Shown here piece after piece: positions 1 through 7,641 of a DNA stretch of 14,145 nucleotides. Both the position numbers and the translations under genes were made by a program. Every line of letters starts with the position of its first letter. Within the stretch, counting starts at the first letter, position 1. This stretch comes from CAYSXY01 sp964435165 (GTDB lineage: Bacteria; Pseudomonadota; Alphaproteobacteria; Rickettsiales; RI-342). The notes beneath the pieces were generated by a model. It was not told the origin of the DNA. It made no database searches and saw only the letters and a list, made by a program, of their open reading frames with translations. Location: assembly GCA_964435165.1 (NCBI GenBank), contig CAYSXY010000053.1, positions 1-14,145 on the forward strand, written 5' to 3'.

Positions 1-993
1 CATAATTTCAGCCGCGCGCACCGCGCCATAACTGAACACGGCATCCGCCCCGGCACGCTTAAAAGCCAGCAAGGATTCCATCAATACGGCATCGCCATCA
101 AGCCACCCTTGCTCACTGGCTGCCTGCAACATCGCATATTCCCCACTCACATGATAGGCCAATACTGGCAATGACAGCTGTGCTTTCAGCTTCGCGATAA
201 TGTCGAGATAAGGCAATCCCGGCTTCACCATGAGCATGTCAGCCCCTTCATCAACATCAAGCAATGCCTCACGCATGGCCTCGGCGCTGTTACCAGGGTG
301 CATTTGATATGTTTTTTTATCGCCTTGCAGCAACGCACCGGACCCCACGGCCTCGCGAAACGGCCCGTAAAACGCCGAGGCATATTTCACCGCATAAGAT
401 AAAATAATCGTCTGAGCATAGCCAGACGCATCCAATGCATGCCGAATCGCCCCAACACGGCCATCCATCATATCAGACGGCGCCACCACATCGGCGCCAC
501 TCGCTGCCAGCAATACGGCCTGCTGCTGTAACAATGTCACCGTTGCATCATTATCCACCATCAAGCCCTCAGGCCCATCGCATAGAAGACCATCCTGCCC
601 ATGGCTGGTGTAAGGATCCAGCGCCACATCTGCAATCAACCCGATAGCAGGCACGGCCTCTTTTACCGCAGCAATCGCCCGGCAAATTAAATTATCCGCA
701 TTTAGGGCCTCGCTACCCCGCTCATCCTTATGCGATGCATCGACTGCCGGAAACATAGCAACTGCCGGAATACCAAGCTCGGCTGCATGACGAACCGCCG
801 GAATCAACCGATCAATCGTATAGCGATGCACGCCCGGCATCGCCTCGATTGGGGTTTCTTCACCAGCTCCCTCCTGGACAAATACAGGCCATACCAGGTC
901 CTGCACCATCAGATGATGTTCCGCCACCAGTTGACGAACCCATGCTGTCTGACGCAAACGGCGTGGCCGGGAAGAAGGAAATGACGCAATCAC
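1..993 (-). CDS. hemB: Delta-aminolevulinic acid dehydratase (porphobilinogen synthase), 3' end cut by window edge
   Basis: HemB condenses two 5-aminolevulinate molecules into porphobilinogen, the second step of cytoplasmic tetrapyrrole synthesis. I translated 331 codons on the minus strand. The two active-site lysines are visible at K203 (in SYAVKYASAFYGPFREA) and K257 (in MLMVKPGLPYLD). The segment at 121-135 (ADVALDPYTSHGQDG) has aspartate and serine where zinc-type enzymes carry cysteines, so this is the magnesium-responsive type seen in alphaproteobacteria and Pseudomonas. The last visible residues (FSYGAVRAAEIM) match the family C-terminus, so only a few codons are missing at the left edge. 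The only plausible start is GTG at 991-993: an in-frame TGA lies two codons upstream, and the next in-frame ATG falls beyond conserved sequence. No clear Shine-Dalgarno precedes it. A CRP/FNR-like box lies about 50 bases upstream. The identification is very secure; the start is fairly secure. Confidence 0.96.
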   Translation of the reverse strand, partial: MIASFPSSRPRRLRQTAWVRQLVAEHHLMVQDLVWPVFVQEGAGEETPIEAMPGVHRYTIDRLIPAVRHAAELGIPAVAMFPAVDASHKDERGSEALNADNLICRAIAAVKEAVPAIGLIADVALDPYTSHGQDGLLCDGPEGLMVDNDATVTLLQQQAVLLAASGADVVAPSDMMDGRVGAIRHALDASGYAQTIILSYAVKYASAFYGPFREAVGSGALLQGDKKTYQMHPGNSAEAMREALLDVDEGADMLMVKPGLPYLDIIAKLKAQLSLPVLAYHVSGEYAMLQAASEQGWLDGDAVLMESLLAFKRAGADAVFSYGAVRAAEIM

Positions 994-1040
994 GAAAAAT
1001 CAATACTGGCTTAATAATCCTGCGCTACGGATAGCATAAG

Positions 1041-1055
1041 TGTGATGGAGATCAA
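1041..1055. promoter_or_regulatory. CRP/FNR-family box upstream of hemB
   Basis: GTGATGGAGATCAA at 1042-1055 matches the FNR/FixK consensus TTGAT-N4-ATCAA at nine of ten specified positions. It sits in the 110-base gap between hemB and the divergent hydrolase gene. On the hemB strand, GATTAT (1014-1019) could be a -10 element. With a transcription start near 1007 the box would be centred close to -41.5, the usual place for an FNR-type activator. FixK/FNR control of hemA and hemB is known in Bradyrhizobium and relatives. Actual binding here is inferred. Confidence 0.45.
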
Positions 1056-1103
1056 GCTCAACCGGGTGCATCTCTGTCTCCCCTAATCCAAGGTGAATAG
1101 CCC

Positions 1104-2171
1104 ATGTCCGAATGTCATGAAGTGATCTGTGAAGTCGTCAATCGTGTCGGCGTCATTACGCTCAACCGTCAGGATCGCTACAACGCCCTCAGCTTGCCGA
1201 TGATCCGTACTATTGATAGCCAGCTGGAACAATGGGCAACCGATGATCAGGTCGCCCTTGTTGTTATCCGCAGCAACAGCGATGCCTTTTGTGCAGGTGC
1301 GGATATGGCCAGCTTTTATGATGCCTTGAGCGATCCCGACCCCACTTTAATGCGCGACTATTTTCGTGAAGAATATATCCTGAACCACCATATCTACCAA
1401 TATCCCAAACCCTATATTTCGATGCTGAATGGAAGAGTGCGCGGCGACGGCATTGGCCTATCTTTTTACGGGTCGCACCGGATTGTTACCGAACAGGCGG
1501 AAATTATTCTCTCCGAAACCGATATCGGCTTTATCATCGATGGTGGCGCCACCTGGTTTCTGTCGCGCTTTCCGGGTCGAGTCGGCTGGCATATCGGGCT
1601 GTCCGGTGTGGCATTGCAGGCTGCTGATGCGCTATATACCGGCCTTGGCACCCATTATATTCCTTCCGACAAACTAACGGAATTGGAACAGCGACTGGCG
1701 AAATTGCCGGGAGATAATATCGAGTCAGAAATCGACACAGTGCTCAATGACATGCATGAAGAGTGTGGCGCCTCATCGTTCGAGACCTACCAGGAGAGTA
1801 TTGATCGCGTCTATAATGCCGAGTCGATTGAAGAAATTCTCTGCCGCCTGGCGCGGCGCGATGAACCGTGGAAAGAAGAGACTCTGGAACAGATGTTACA
1901 ACGTTCTCCCACCGCCCTCAAAGCCGTGTTACGGCTGATTACGGCGGGGCGTCGCCTCGATTTCGTGCAATCGCTGGAATTGGAGTATCGCGTCAGTCAG
2001 AATGTCATGCGCAATCATGATTTTCGCGAGGGCATCCGCGCTCGCATCATTGAACGTGACAACAATCCTCGCTGGCACCCGGATTTGCCGGAAGCCGTCA
2101 GCACCGCCATGATCGACAATTTCTTCATGCCGCTGCCGGAAGGTGAAATGCGCTTCAAGTGGAAAAAATAA
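1104..2171 (+). CDS. 3-hydroxyisobutyryl-CoA hydrolase-like enoyl-CoA hydratase/isomerase family protein
   Basis: The crotonase-fold protein of 355 residues has the usual length for 3-hydroxyisobutyryl-CoA hydrolase, which frees 3-hydroxyisobutyrate from its CoA ester in valine breakdown. The CoA-binding and oxyanion region reads DAFCAGADM (60-68). The catalytic pair of the hydrolase subgroup is present as E138 and D146, with the family's eight-residue spacing, in SETDIGFIIDGG. GLSGVALQAADALYTGLGTHY (about 165-185) matches the family signature that follows. One oddity is RGDGIG at 113-118, where the family normally has GGG, so the middle oxyanion glycine is replaced by D115. The start ATG has AAGG about ten bases upstream. 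The gene stands alone: hemB is divergent and trkA is convergent, and no other valine-pathway gene is visible. A related crotonase activity is possible because of the D115 change. Confidence 0.82.
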   Translation: MSECHEVICEVVNRVGVITLNRQDRYNALSLPMIRTIDSQLEQWATDDQVALVVIRSNSDAFCAGADMASFYDALSDPDPTLMRDYFREEYILNHHIYQYPKPYISMLNGRVRGDGIGLSFYGSHRIVTEQAEIILSETDIGFIIDGGATWFLSRFPGRVGWHIGLSGVALQAADALYTGLGTHYIPSDKLTELEQRLAKLPGDNIESEIDTVLNDMHEECGASSFETYQESIDRVYNAESIEEILCRLARRDEPWKEETLEQMLQRSPTALKAVLRLITAGRRLDFVQSLELEYRVSQNVMRNHDFREGIRARIIERDNNPRWHPDLPEAVSTAMIDNFFMPLPEGEMRFKWKK

Positions 2172-2219
2172 TCGTGCTAGCATCGTCTTAGGCTCCGTCG
2201 CTAACGCGTGCAGCAAAAC

Positions 2220-3596
2220 CTAGAAATATTCAAGGCTGACCGAGAATATCTTCTCGACTTTCTTCACCATACCGGCCGTACTCACCAGCATCACCCGGTC
2301 ATGTGGCTGAATAATCGTGTCGGGTTGAGCGATAATGGTCTCATCACCGCGCATCAGCATCAGAATGTTGATACCTCTCGGCAATTCAAGATCACGAATG
2401 CAATGCCCGGCTAATTCGGCCGTTTCAATCACTTCGGCCTCCATCACCTCGGCAATCCCATCCTGAATGGAATGCAACGCCCGGATTTTCCCCCGCCGCA
2501 CATGCTGCAGAATACTGGAAACAGTCGTCTCTCGCGGCGAGACTAATACATCCACCCCCAGCGTGGCCACCAGCGGCGCATAGGTCGTATTATTCACCAG
2601 CGTCACGACGGTCTGACATCCCTCGCGCTTGGCCAGTAAGGAGGCAAGAATATTCACCTTATCGTCATTGGTAACCGAAATCAGCGTCTCCACCCCCGGC
2701 ACATTGGCTTCCAGCAAGATGTCGCGCTCCATGGCATTACCGTTAATCACGGTCGTACGCCGCAATTGCTCAGCAATCTCATGGGCCCGTTTGGCGTCCT
2801 TCTCAATAATCTTTGCTTTAATGCCATGATCATCGGCTTCAATCATCTCGGCAAGGTACACACCGATATTCCCGCCGCCGAGAATCACCACCCGATGCGC
2901 TTCTTTTTCATTATGGCCAAACAGTTGCATGGTCTGACGTACATCGGCTTCCACCGCGACGAAATACACATCATCTCCACTGCGGAAGACGCGCACATCA
3001 TCCGGCAGAATGAATTTGCCATCCCGCACGACACCGGCAATCGCCATTTGCAAGCCCTGCGCCCGGCTGATCACGTCGGAAAGTGGAAAGCCCAATACCG
3101 GGCAATTATCCAGGCACTTCACGGCCACCAATCGCAACCGCCCTTCTGCAAAAGGCACCATATTCAATGCACCCGGCACGTGCAAACGGCGCATAATGGC
3201 GTGGGCCACCTCACTCTCCGGCGAGATAATCACGTCAATCGGCAAATGGTCTTTACGATACAAATCATGCCAGAGCGGGTGCAGATAATGCTGCGAGCGA
3301 ATCCGGGCAATTTTCATGGGAATATTGAAGATCGAATGGCCGATCTGGCATGCCACCATGTTGACTTCGTCCGACACGGTCACCGCAATCAGCATATCCG
3401 CATCACCGGCATCCGCCTGCTCCAGCACATCAGGATGCGAGGCAAAGCCGTTAAGCGCTTTGACCTCCAATGTTTCAGATATACGATTAATCAGTTCCGA
3501 TGACTGGTCGATCACCGTGACATCATTCCCTTCAAGCGACAATTGCCGGGCAATCCCCGTGCCGACCTGGCCGGCACCGCATACGATCACCTTCAT
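2220..3596 (-). CDS. trkA: Trk system potassium uptake regulatory protein TrkA
   Basis: TrkA is the cytoplasmic NAD(H)-binding subunit that gates TrkH/TrkG potassium channels. The 458 residues form the classic tandem arrangement: an RCK/TrkA-N domain (about 1-130) with dinucleotide motif GAGQVG (7-12), a first TrkA-C domain (about 150-222), a second RCK domain (about 234-350) with GGGNIG (240-245), and a second TrkA-C domain to the end. The length matches full bacterial TrkA. The start ATG is supported by GGGGAG (3604-3609), seven bases upstream. The gene follows ntrX on the same strand after 46 bases, as in many alphaproteobacteria where ntrYX-trkA is conserved. TATAAT within that gap (3611-3616, minus strand) could be an extra -10 element, but no good -35 accompanies it. 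hfq, often next in this cluster, is absent; the convergent hydrolase gene ends 48 bases away. Confidence 0.96.
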   Translation of the reverse strand: MKVIVCGAGQVGTGIARQLSLEGNDVTVIDQSSELINRISETLEVKALNGFASHPDVLEQADAGDADMLIAVTVSDEVNMVACQIGHSIFNIPMKIARIRSQHYLHPLWHDLYRKDHLPIDVIISPESEVAHAIMRRLHVPGALNMVPFAEGRLRLVAVKCLDNCPVLGFPLSDVISRAQGLQMAIAGVVRDGKFILPDDVRVFRSGDDVYFVAVEADVRQTMQLFGHNEKEAHRVVILGGGNIGVYLAEMIEADDHGIKAKIIEKDAKRAHEIAEQLRRTTVINGNAMERDILLEANVPGVETLISVTNDDKVNILASLLAKREGCQTVVTLVNNTTYAPLVATLGVDVLVSPRETTVSSILQHVRRGKIRALHSIQDGIAEVMEAEVIETAELAGHCIRDLELPRGINILMLMRGDETIIAQPDTIIQPHDRVMLVSTAGMVKKVEKIFSVSLEYF

Positions 3597-3642
3597 GTCC
3601 CTACTCCCCTATTATACTGTAAAGAAATGCACCGAATCGGCA

Positions 3643-5031
3643 TCAGGCACCCTGTCGCTCCTCCGGAGACAGTTCCAGCAATTTCAGTTTGCGATGCAGG
3701 GCTGAACGTTCCATACCGATATAGGCGGATGTTTTGGAAATGTTGCCTCCAAAACGGCGAATCTGTGATTTGAGATATTGCCGTTCAAACAACTCGCGTG
3801 CCTCTTTAAGCGGCAGTGCCATAATCTCCGGGCCAAGCCCGGTAATCTCGGCAATCGGCGTCGCATCGAACAATTCTTTCGGCAACATCGAGGCACGAAT
3901 CGGCGTTTCCGGCTCACCAGGGGCCATAATCAGCAGCCACTCGACAACATTGCGCAGTTGCCTGACATTGCCGGGCCAATGATAGGACTCAAGCAAGGCC
4001 ATCGCTTCTTTGCCAATGCGCCGGGACGTCAAGCCGGACTGTTTAACTGACAGGGCAATAAAATGCTCACATAATTCGGCAATATCATCGCGATGCATAT
4101 TCAGCGGCGGCACGTTAATGGGTACCACATTCAAACGATAATATAAATCCTCACGAAACTGGCCGCGCTGCATCAATTCAAGCATGTTCCGGCTGCTGGA
4201 TGCAATCACCCGCACATCAATTTCCATACCGGATTGCTGATCGCCCTGCGGAAGACGCTGCTCCTGCAAGACACGCAGCAGCTTAGCCTGCACCGGCATG
4301 GGCATGTCGCCCACCTCATCCAAATAGAGAGTTCCTCCATGCGCCTGCTCCAAAAAACCGCTGCGGCGTGCGCCATGCTGACCCGTGTCTGCTCCAAATA
4401 ACTCCTCCTCCACCCGGTCAGGAGACAGTGACGCAGCACTGACCTGGACAAAAGGCATTCCCGAGCGGGTAGATGCCTGATGGATCAATCGCGCTGTTAA
4501 TTCTTTCCCGGATCCTGGCAATCCATGGATAAAGACACGGCTGTTTGTCGTCCCGACCTTCGCAATATGCTGCCTGAGTTGTTGAATCACCGGCGAAGAA
4601 CCAACCAGTTTCAAACTCTCCGATGAGAATTGTTTCAAACTTTCATTTTCAAGACGCAGCTGCCGGGTTTCCAACGCGCGCTGAAGCAACAGTAACAGAT
4701 GCTCTTCCTTGAATGGTTTTTCAATAAAATCATACGCGCCAAGCTTCATCGCCGAGACGGCCGTTTCTACCGTGCCGTGACCGCTGATCATAATCACGGG
4801 AATGCCGACATAGCGCTCACGAATAATCTCTAATATACCCAGCCCATCCAGTTCCGACCCTTGCAGCCAGATATCAAGAAAGACAGCTGCCGGCATGCGT
4901 TCACTCAGCCGTGCCAGAGCCTCATCGCTACTGGCTGCCTGTCGCACATGAAATCCTTCATCCTGCAGAATATCGCACACCAATTCACGGATATCCTGCT
5001 CATCATCAACGACCAATATATCGGCACCCAT
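3643..5031 (-). CDS. ntrX: Nitrogen regulation response regulator NtrX
   Basis: NtrX is the response regulator of the NtrY/NtrX two-component system, linked in alphaproteobacteria to nitrogen, redox and envelope control. The 462 residues show three domains. The receiver domain (about 1-120) has the acidic pair D9/D10, phosphoacceptor D53, S83 and K105. The AAA+ domain (about 140-375) has Walker A GLPGSGKE (170-177), Walker B GTLYLDEVGDM (233-243) and arginines R293 and R299. A Fis-type helix-turn-helix (about 405-455) ends the protein. Between LFG (211-213) and RRSGFLEQA the GAFTGA loop needed to contact sigma-54 is missing; the segment reads ADTGQHGA. Other alphaproteobacterial NtrX proteins also lack it, which separates this from NtrC and suggests a non-canonical mode of transcription control. 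The sensor gene ntrY is not upstream, where motB is divergent instead. GAGGG lies about ten bases before the start. Confidence 0.93.
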   Translation of the reverse strand: MGADILVVDDEQDIRELVCDILQDEGFHVRQAASSDEALARLSERMPAAVFLDIWLQGSELDGLGILEIIRERYVGIPVIMISGHGTVETAVSAMKLGAYDFIEKPFKEEHLLLLLQRALETRQLRLENESLKQFSSESLKLVGSSPVIQQLRQHIAKVGTTNSRVFIHGLPGSGKELTARLIHQASTRSGMPFVQVSAASLSPDRVEEELFGADTGQHGARRSGFLEQAHGGTLYLDEVGDMPMPVQAKLLRVLQEQRLPQGDQQSGMEIDVRVIASSSRNMLELMQRGQFREDLYYRLNVVPINVPPLNMHRDDIAELCEHFIALSVKQSGLTSRRIGKEAMALLESYHWPGNVRQLRNVVEWLLIMAPGEPETPIRASMLPKELFDATPIAEITGLGPEIMALPLKEARELFERQYLKSQIRRFGGNISKTSAYIGMERSALHRKLKLLELSPEERQGA

Positions 5032-5284
5032 CAGCGAAATACCCTCTTTAGTTTGCGACTCATATGACTGGTGATACGGCGAAGGAACATGTCAACCCTC
5101 TGTCGTTTCGACCTCCCCCATGCCGTACCTGTGATGACTGTCAATATGCTCTGAATCTAAACAACAAGAACTGTTGCCCTTTTACAACAACTCTTAGCGT
5201 CATAGCCTGACTTCGCTGTGCTGGCAAGCCTCCTTATCGGTGTTCCTTTTACGCTTTCTTGTCAAATCATGACTAGAGATAAAG
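5032..5284. other. Divergent intergenic region between ntrX and motB
   Basis: This 253-base gap is the largest gene-free stretch and must carry the promoters of both ntrX and motB. I see no RNA gene and no convincing short reading frame in it. Besides the CRP/FNR-like dyad at 5130-5145, there is a weak inverted repeat (TGTTG, eight bases, CAACA) near 5172-5190. I could not assign clear -35/-10 pairs or a sigma-54 or sigma-28 promoter. Confidence 0.5.
5130..5145. promoter_or_regulatory. CRP/FNR-like dyad between ntrX and motB
   Basis: TGTGATGACTGTCAAT has the TGTGA-N6-TCA form of CRP/FNR-family sites, with one half reading TTGAC on the other strand. It shares TGTGATG-N4-TCAA with the box upstream of hemB. 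It lies about 100 bases from the ntrX start and about 140 bases from the motB start, so the target gene is unclear. A match of this quality could also arise by chance. Confidence 0.3.
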
Positions 5285-6241
5285 ATGATTCCGTTAGAGA
5301 TGAGTGTGAGTGTGGCAGACGAAGAACGCCCGATAATCATCAAAAAAATAAAGAAAGGTGGTCATGGACATCATGGCGGCGCCTGGAAGGTGGCCTATGC
5401 CGATTTCGTGACGGCAATGATGGCATTTTTTCTCCTTCTCTGGCTGTTATCATCCACAACAGATGAACAGCGTGAAGGTATTGCAGACTATTTCACCCCC
5501 ACCATTGGCATCAAAGATTCAGAAGGCATTGGTTTTCAGGGAGGCGAACGCCCCACCGAAGATGGCACTAAAAAAGATGATCTAACTCCGGTCGGCATCG
5601 TGATGGGCGCACCGCCTACCGGCGAGAAGGTTTTTGGTGATCCGCAAATTGTCCAAAAAGACTACGAACATGATGCAGAGGTGATGAAGCAGGCCGAAGA
5701 AGATATCAAAAAAATGATTGAAGAAGACACGGAACTTGGCCGTTTCAAAGATAATCTATTGCTTGAGCAAACCCCGGAAGGATTGAAAATTCAGATTGTT
5801 GATCAGCATAAATTATCCATGTTCAAAAGCGGCAGCGCCGAGTTGGAAGAACATGCCAAACTGATTCTGCGTAAATTGGTGCCCATTCTCAACAGTCTGC
5901 CGAATCGTATGTCGATCAGCGGCCATACGGATAATACACCTTTTGGGCGCAGCCAGGCCTATACCAATTGGGAGTTATCGGCTGATCGTGCCAACGCCAC
6001 ACGCCGGTTCTTCACTCAAACGCCGCTGGAGGAAGAAAAAGTCGTGGTGGTCAGCGGCAAAGCAAGCCGCGAGCCACTTTTACCGACAGATCGTGCCAAT
6101 CCACGTAACCGCCGAATCAGCCTTATTCTACTCTACCGACATATTTATCCGTTTGACGTGCCGGCGACCGATGAGTTGCTGGCCCCTCCAACCCCGGAAG
6201 ATGACGCCGAATTGGATTTACGCGTCCCGGCACCACTGTAA
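5285..6241 (+). CDS. motB: Flagellar motor stator protein MotB
   Basis: MotB anchors the MotA/MotB stator to peptidoglycan and forms part of the proton channel that powers flagellar rotation. The 318 residues have the expected order. First comes a short basic cytoplasmic N-terminus (KKIKKGG, HGHHGG). A single membrane helix (about 36-57) follows, with AWKVAYADFVTAMMAFF and the proton-carrying aspartate D40. After a long acidic linker, an OmpA-like peptidoglycan-binding domain (about 175-285) shows SGHTDNTPF and NWELSADRA. A proline-rich acidic tail ends the protein. Two starts are possible: the ATG used here, or ATG at 5300 (residue 6), which follows TTAGAG directly. No motA is adjacent on either side, so the partner must be encoded elsewhere. 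The gene converges with the unrecognised gene at 6297-7565. Identification is secure. Confidence 0.95.
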   Translation: MIPLEMSVSVADEERPIIIKKIKKGGHGHHGGAWKVAYADFVTAMMAFFLLLWLLSSTTDEQREGIADYFTPTIGIKDSEGIGFQGGERPTEDGTKKDDLTPVGIVMGAPPTGEKVFGDPQIVQKDYEHDAEVMKQAEEDIKKMIEEDTELGRFKDNLLLEQTPEGLKIQIVDQHKLSMFKSGSAELEEHAKLILRKLVPILNSLPNRMSISGHTDNTPFGRSQAYTNWELSADRANATRRFFTQTPLEEEKVVVVSGKASREPLLPTDRANPRNRRISLILLYRHIYPFDVPATDELLAPPTPEDDAELDLRVPAPL

Positions 6242-6242
6242 C

Positions 6243-6272
6243 AAAAAATTGAGTAGTACAATTTACCACTCA
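6243..6272 (-). terminator. Rho-independent terminator for the minus-strand gene at 6297-7565
   Basis: Read on the minus strand, TGAGTGGT, a seven-base loop and ACTACTCA form a fully paired eight-base RNA stem that includes one G-U pair. It is followed by ATTTTTT. On the plus strand the same stem has an A-C mismatch and no following T run, so the element should favour ending the minus-strand transcript. It lies 24 bases beyond that gene's stop, in the 55-base gap between convergent genes. Confidence 0.55.
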
Positions 6273-6296
6273 TAATAATGCCTAACGACACAATAC

Positions 6297-7565
6297 TCAG
6301 CTTACACGAATTGCACCAATATTCCCGCTCGATCCGACCGCACCCACTTGCAAAGCGGAATCAGCTGCATCTTTCGGTGAAAAATGCAAAAAGCCGATAC
6401 GTTCATTATAAATATCATGTTCATAAGGGCGCACCATCTCATCAACGAGTCGCACCAGACTCAAAGCATGAAACCCCTCTCCTGCGCCATCCCCCAGAAT
6501 ATCGAGACGTATCTGATGATCATGACCGTTGGCGCTGTAAAGCAAGGATTTGATATTGGCCAAATAATTGTCACCACGATTCAAGCGCTCAATCACCTCC
6601 TCATCAGCAATACTACCGTCAGCAATTCCCTGCAATGAGGTCAGTAGCCGCTCTGCCTCCTGTCGTGCATCCGCTAAGGCAAGCCGGGCTTCTTCATTGT
6701 CAGATAACGTCTGAGGATTCATCGCGGCTAATTGCGTTAAAAAGCCCTCAACACTCAAATCATAAGACTTCCATTTGTTACGCACATTACGTTGCAGAAA
6801 CTGGCCTGCAGAGTCGCGCACACCGGCAATCCGACTTTCCGGAATCTCCGTGGCGACCGACCCAACAACCGTATATTCGAATAACTCTGCTGAGCGATAG
6901 AGCGCCGTATCCGTCATATGCTGCTGATACATGCTACGAATTAACTTCCCAAGTTGATTCAATTTTTGGGACGAAAAAATACGCTCATCATCACCGGGCA
7001 ATGTATACCGATCTGCTGCCAGTTGCTCAAACACCATGCGCAGTGCAAGGGCTAGCTCTTCACGGGCCGTGATTAAATGGCCGTGATCTTCTTCTATGAG
7101 CTTACTCACGGCTTTAGCGGTGACGGCTTCCTGTTCTTCATCCAGGCGCAGAAACGCGGTGTACGCTTTATTGAACGATGCGGCGGATGCATTCACCTCA
7201 TCACCTCCGCGAAGTTTAGCCGCTGTTCGTGCCGCAGATTGTTCATCAACTGCATCAAATTTGGCTGCAATCGTATCGACGACCGCTTTATATTCCTGCA
7301 CTTTGCCTTGAGCATAGGCTGCCTGCGGCATATCCATCGCGGCCAGCATGTCAATCATCCCCTCAATGGAAAATAGGTGTGTTCCATCTTGGACATAGCT
7401 TTGTAATATCTGTTCATGGCGCGCTATTGCGTCATTAAACAGAAAAGGATAAGCACGCCAGGTGCGGGAACCTTGCCCAATCGGCGCTAAAAGCCGTTGA
7501 TACGGTGCGGTAAGGTGATCCAGCGCATTCACCAATGCCTGCGCACTCGATGTTTGTTTTGCCAT
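6297..7565 (-). CDS. Unrecognised hypothetical protein, 422 residues, mostly helical
   Basis: I do not recognise this protein. It is a complete frame of 422 residues with normal codon use and its own terminator downstream, so it is very likely a real gene. It has no signal peptide and no membrane helix. The sequence looks largely alpha-helical, with charged heptad-like stretches such as EEQEAVTAKAVSKLIEED and NEEARLALADARQEAERLL that suggest coiled coils. The end is small-residue rich (QVGAVGSSGNIGAIRVS). No cysteines or catalytic motif stand out. The start chosen is ATG at 7563-7565, preceded by AAGAGA six bases upstream; a GTG codon immediately before it would add one residue. It lies 77 bases downstream of hemA on the same strand, so it may be read from the ctaA-hemA operon or from a promoter in that gap. 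A structural or adaptor role is possible but is only a guess. Confidence 0.75.
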   Translation of the reverse strand: MAKQTSSAQALVNALDHLTAPYQRLLAPIGQGSRTWRAYPFLFNDAIARHEQILQSYVQDGTHLFSIEGMIDMLAAMDMPQAAYAQGKVQEYKAVVDTIAAKFDAVDEQSAARTAAKLRGGDEVNASAASFNKAYTAFLRLDEEQEAVTAKAVSKLIEEDHGHLITAREELALALRMVFEQLAADRYTLPGDDERIFSSQKLNQLGKLIRSMYQQHMTDTALYRSAELFEYTVVGSVATEIPESRIAGVRDSAGQFLQRNVRNKWKSYDLSVEGFLTQLAAMNPQTLSDNEEARLALADARQEAERLLTSLQGIADGSIADEEVIERLNRGDNYLANIKSLLYSANGHDHQIRLDILGDGAGEGFHALSLVRLVDEMVRPYEHDIYNERIGFLHFSPKDAADSALQVGAVGSSGNIGAIRVS

Positions 7566-7602
7566 CACCTGTCTCTTTTATTTTTGTTGATGCTGGCAAC
7601 GC

Positions 7603-7638
7603 TATAATGCACAAATATGTCAATATGATGACATTATA
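7603..7638. promoter_or_regulatory. AT-rich nested dyad upstream of the hypothetical gene
   Basis: The gap between hemA and the next gene holds two inverted repeats. The outer arms are TATAATG (7603-7609) and CATTATA (7632-7638). The inner arms are ATGTCA (7617-7622) and TGACAT (7629-7634), separated by six bases. The minus strand reads TTGACA at 7618-7623, a perfect -35 hexamer, but no good -10 lies at the right distance. It could be an operator or promoter; function is inferred only from symmetry and place. Confidence 0.3.
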
Positions 7639-7641
7639 CGC

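Noticed and set aside
994..1103. Third copy of the Irr-like palindrome before hemB
   Set aside because: No TTTAGAA or TTCTAAA half-site exists in this gap, so hemB is not assigned to that regulator.
2172..2219. Terminator between the convergent hydrolase and trkA genes
   Set aside because: Only the short palindrome TGCTAGCA is present, with no stable stem and no T run.
2766..3503. Open frame of 245 codons on the plus strand, opposite trkA
   Set aside because: It is fully antisense to a clear trkA, has a histidine- and arginine-heavy composition typical of antisense frames, and has no recognisable domain.
3611..3616. TATAAT between ntrX and trkA as a separate trkA promoter
   Set aside because: No acceptable -35 hexamer lies 16-18 bases upstream, and the short gap fits cotranscription with ntrX.
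3643..5031. NtrC-type sigma-54 activator
   Set aside because: The GAFTGA loop is absent and trkA follows, both of which fit NtrX instead.
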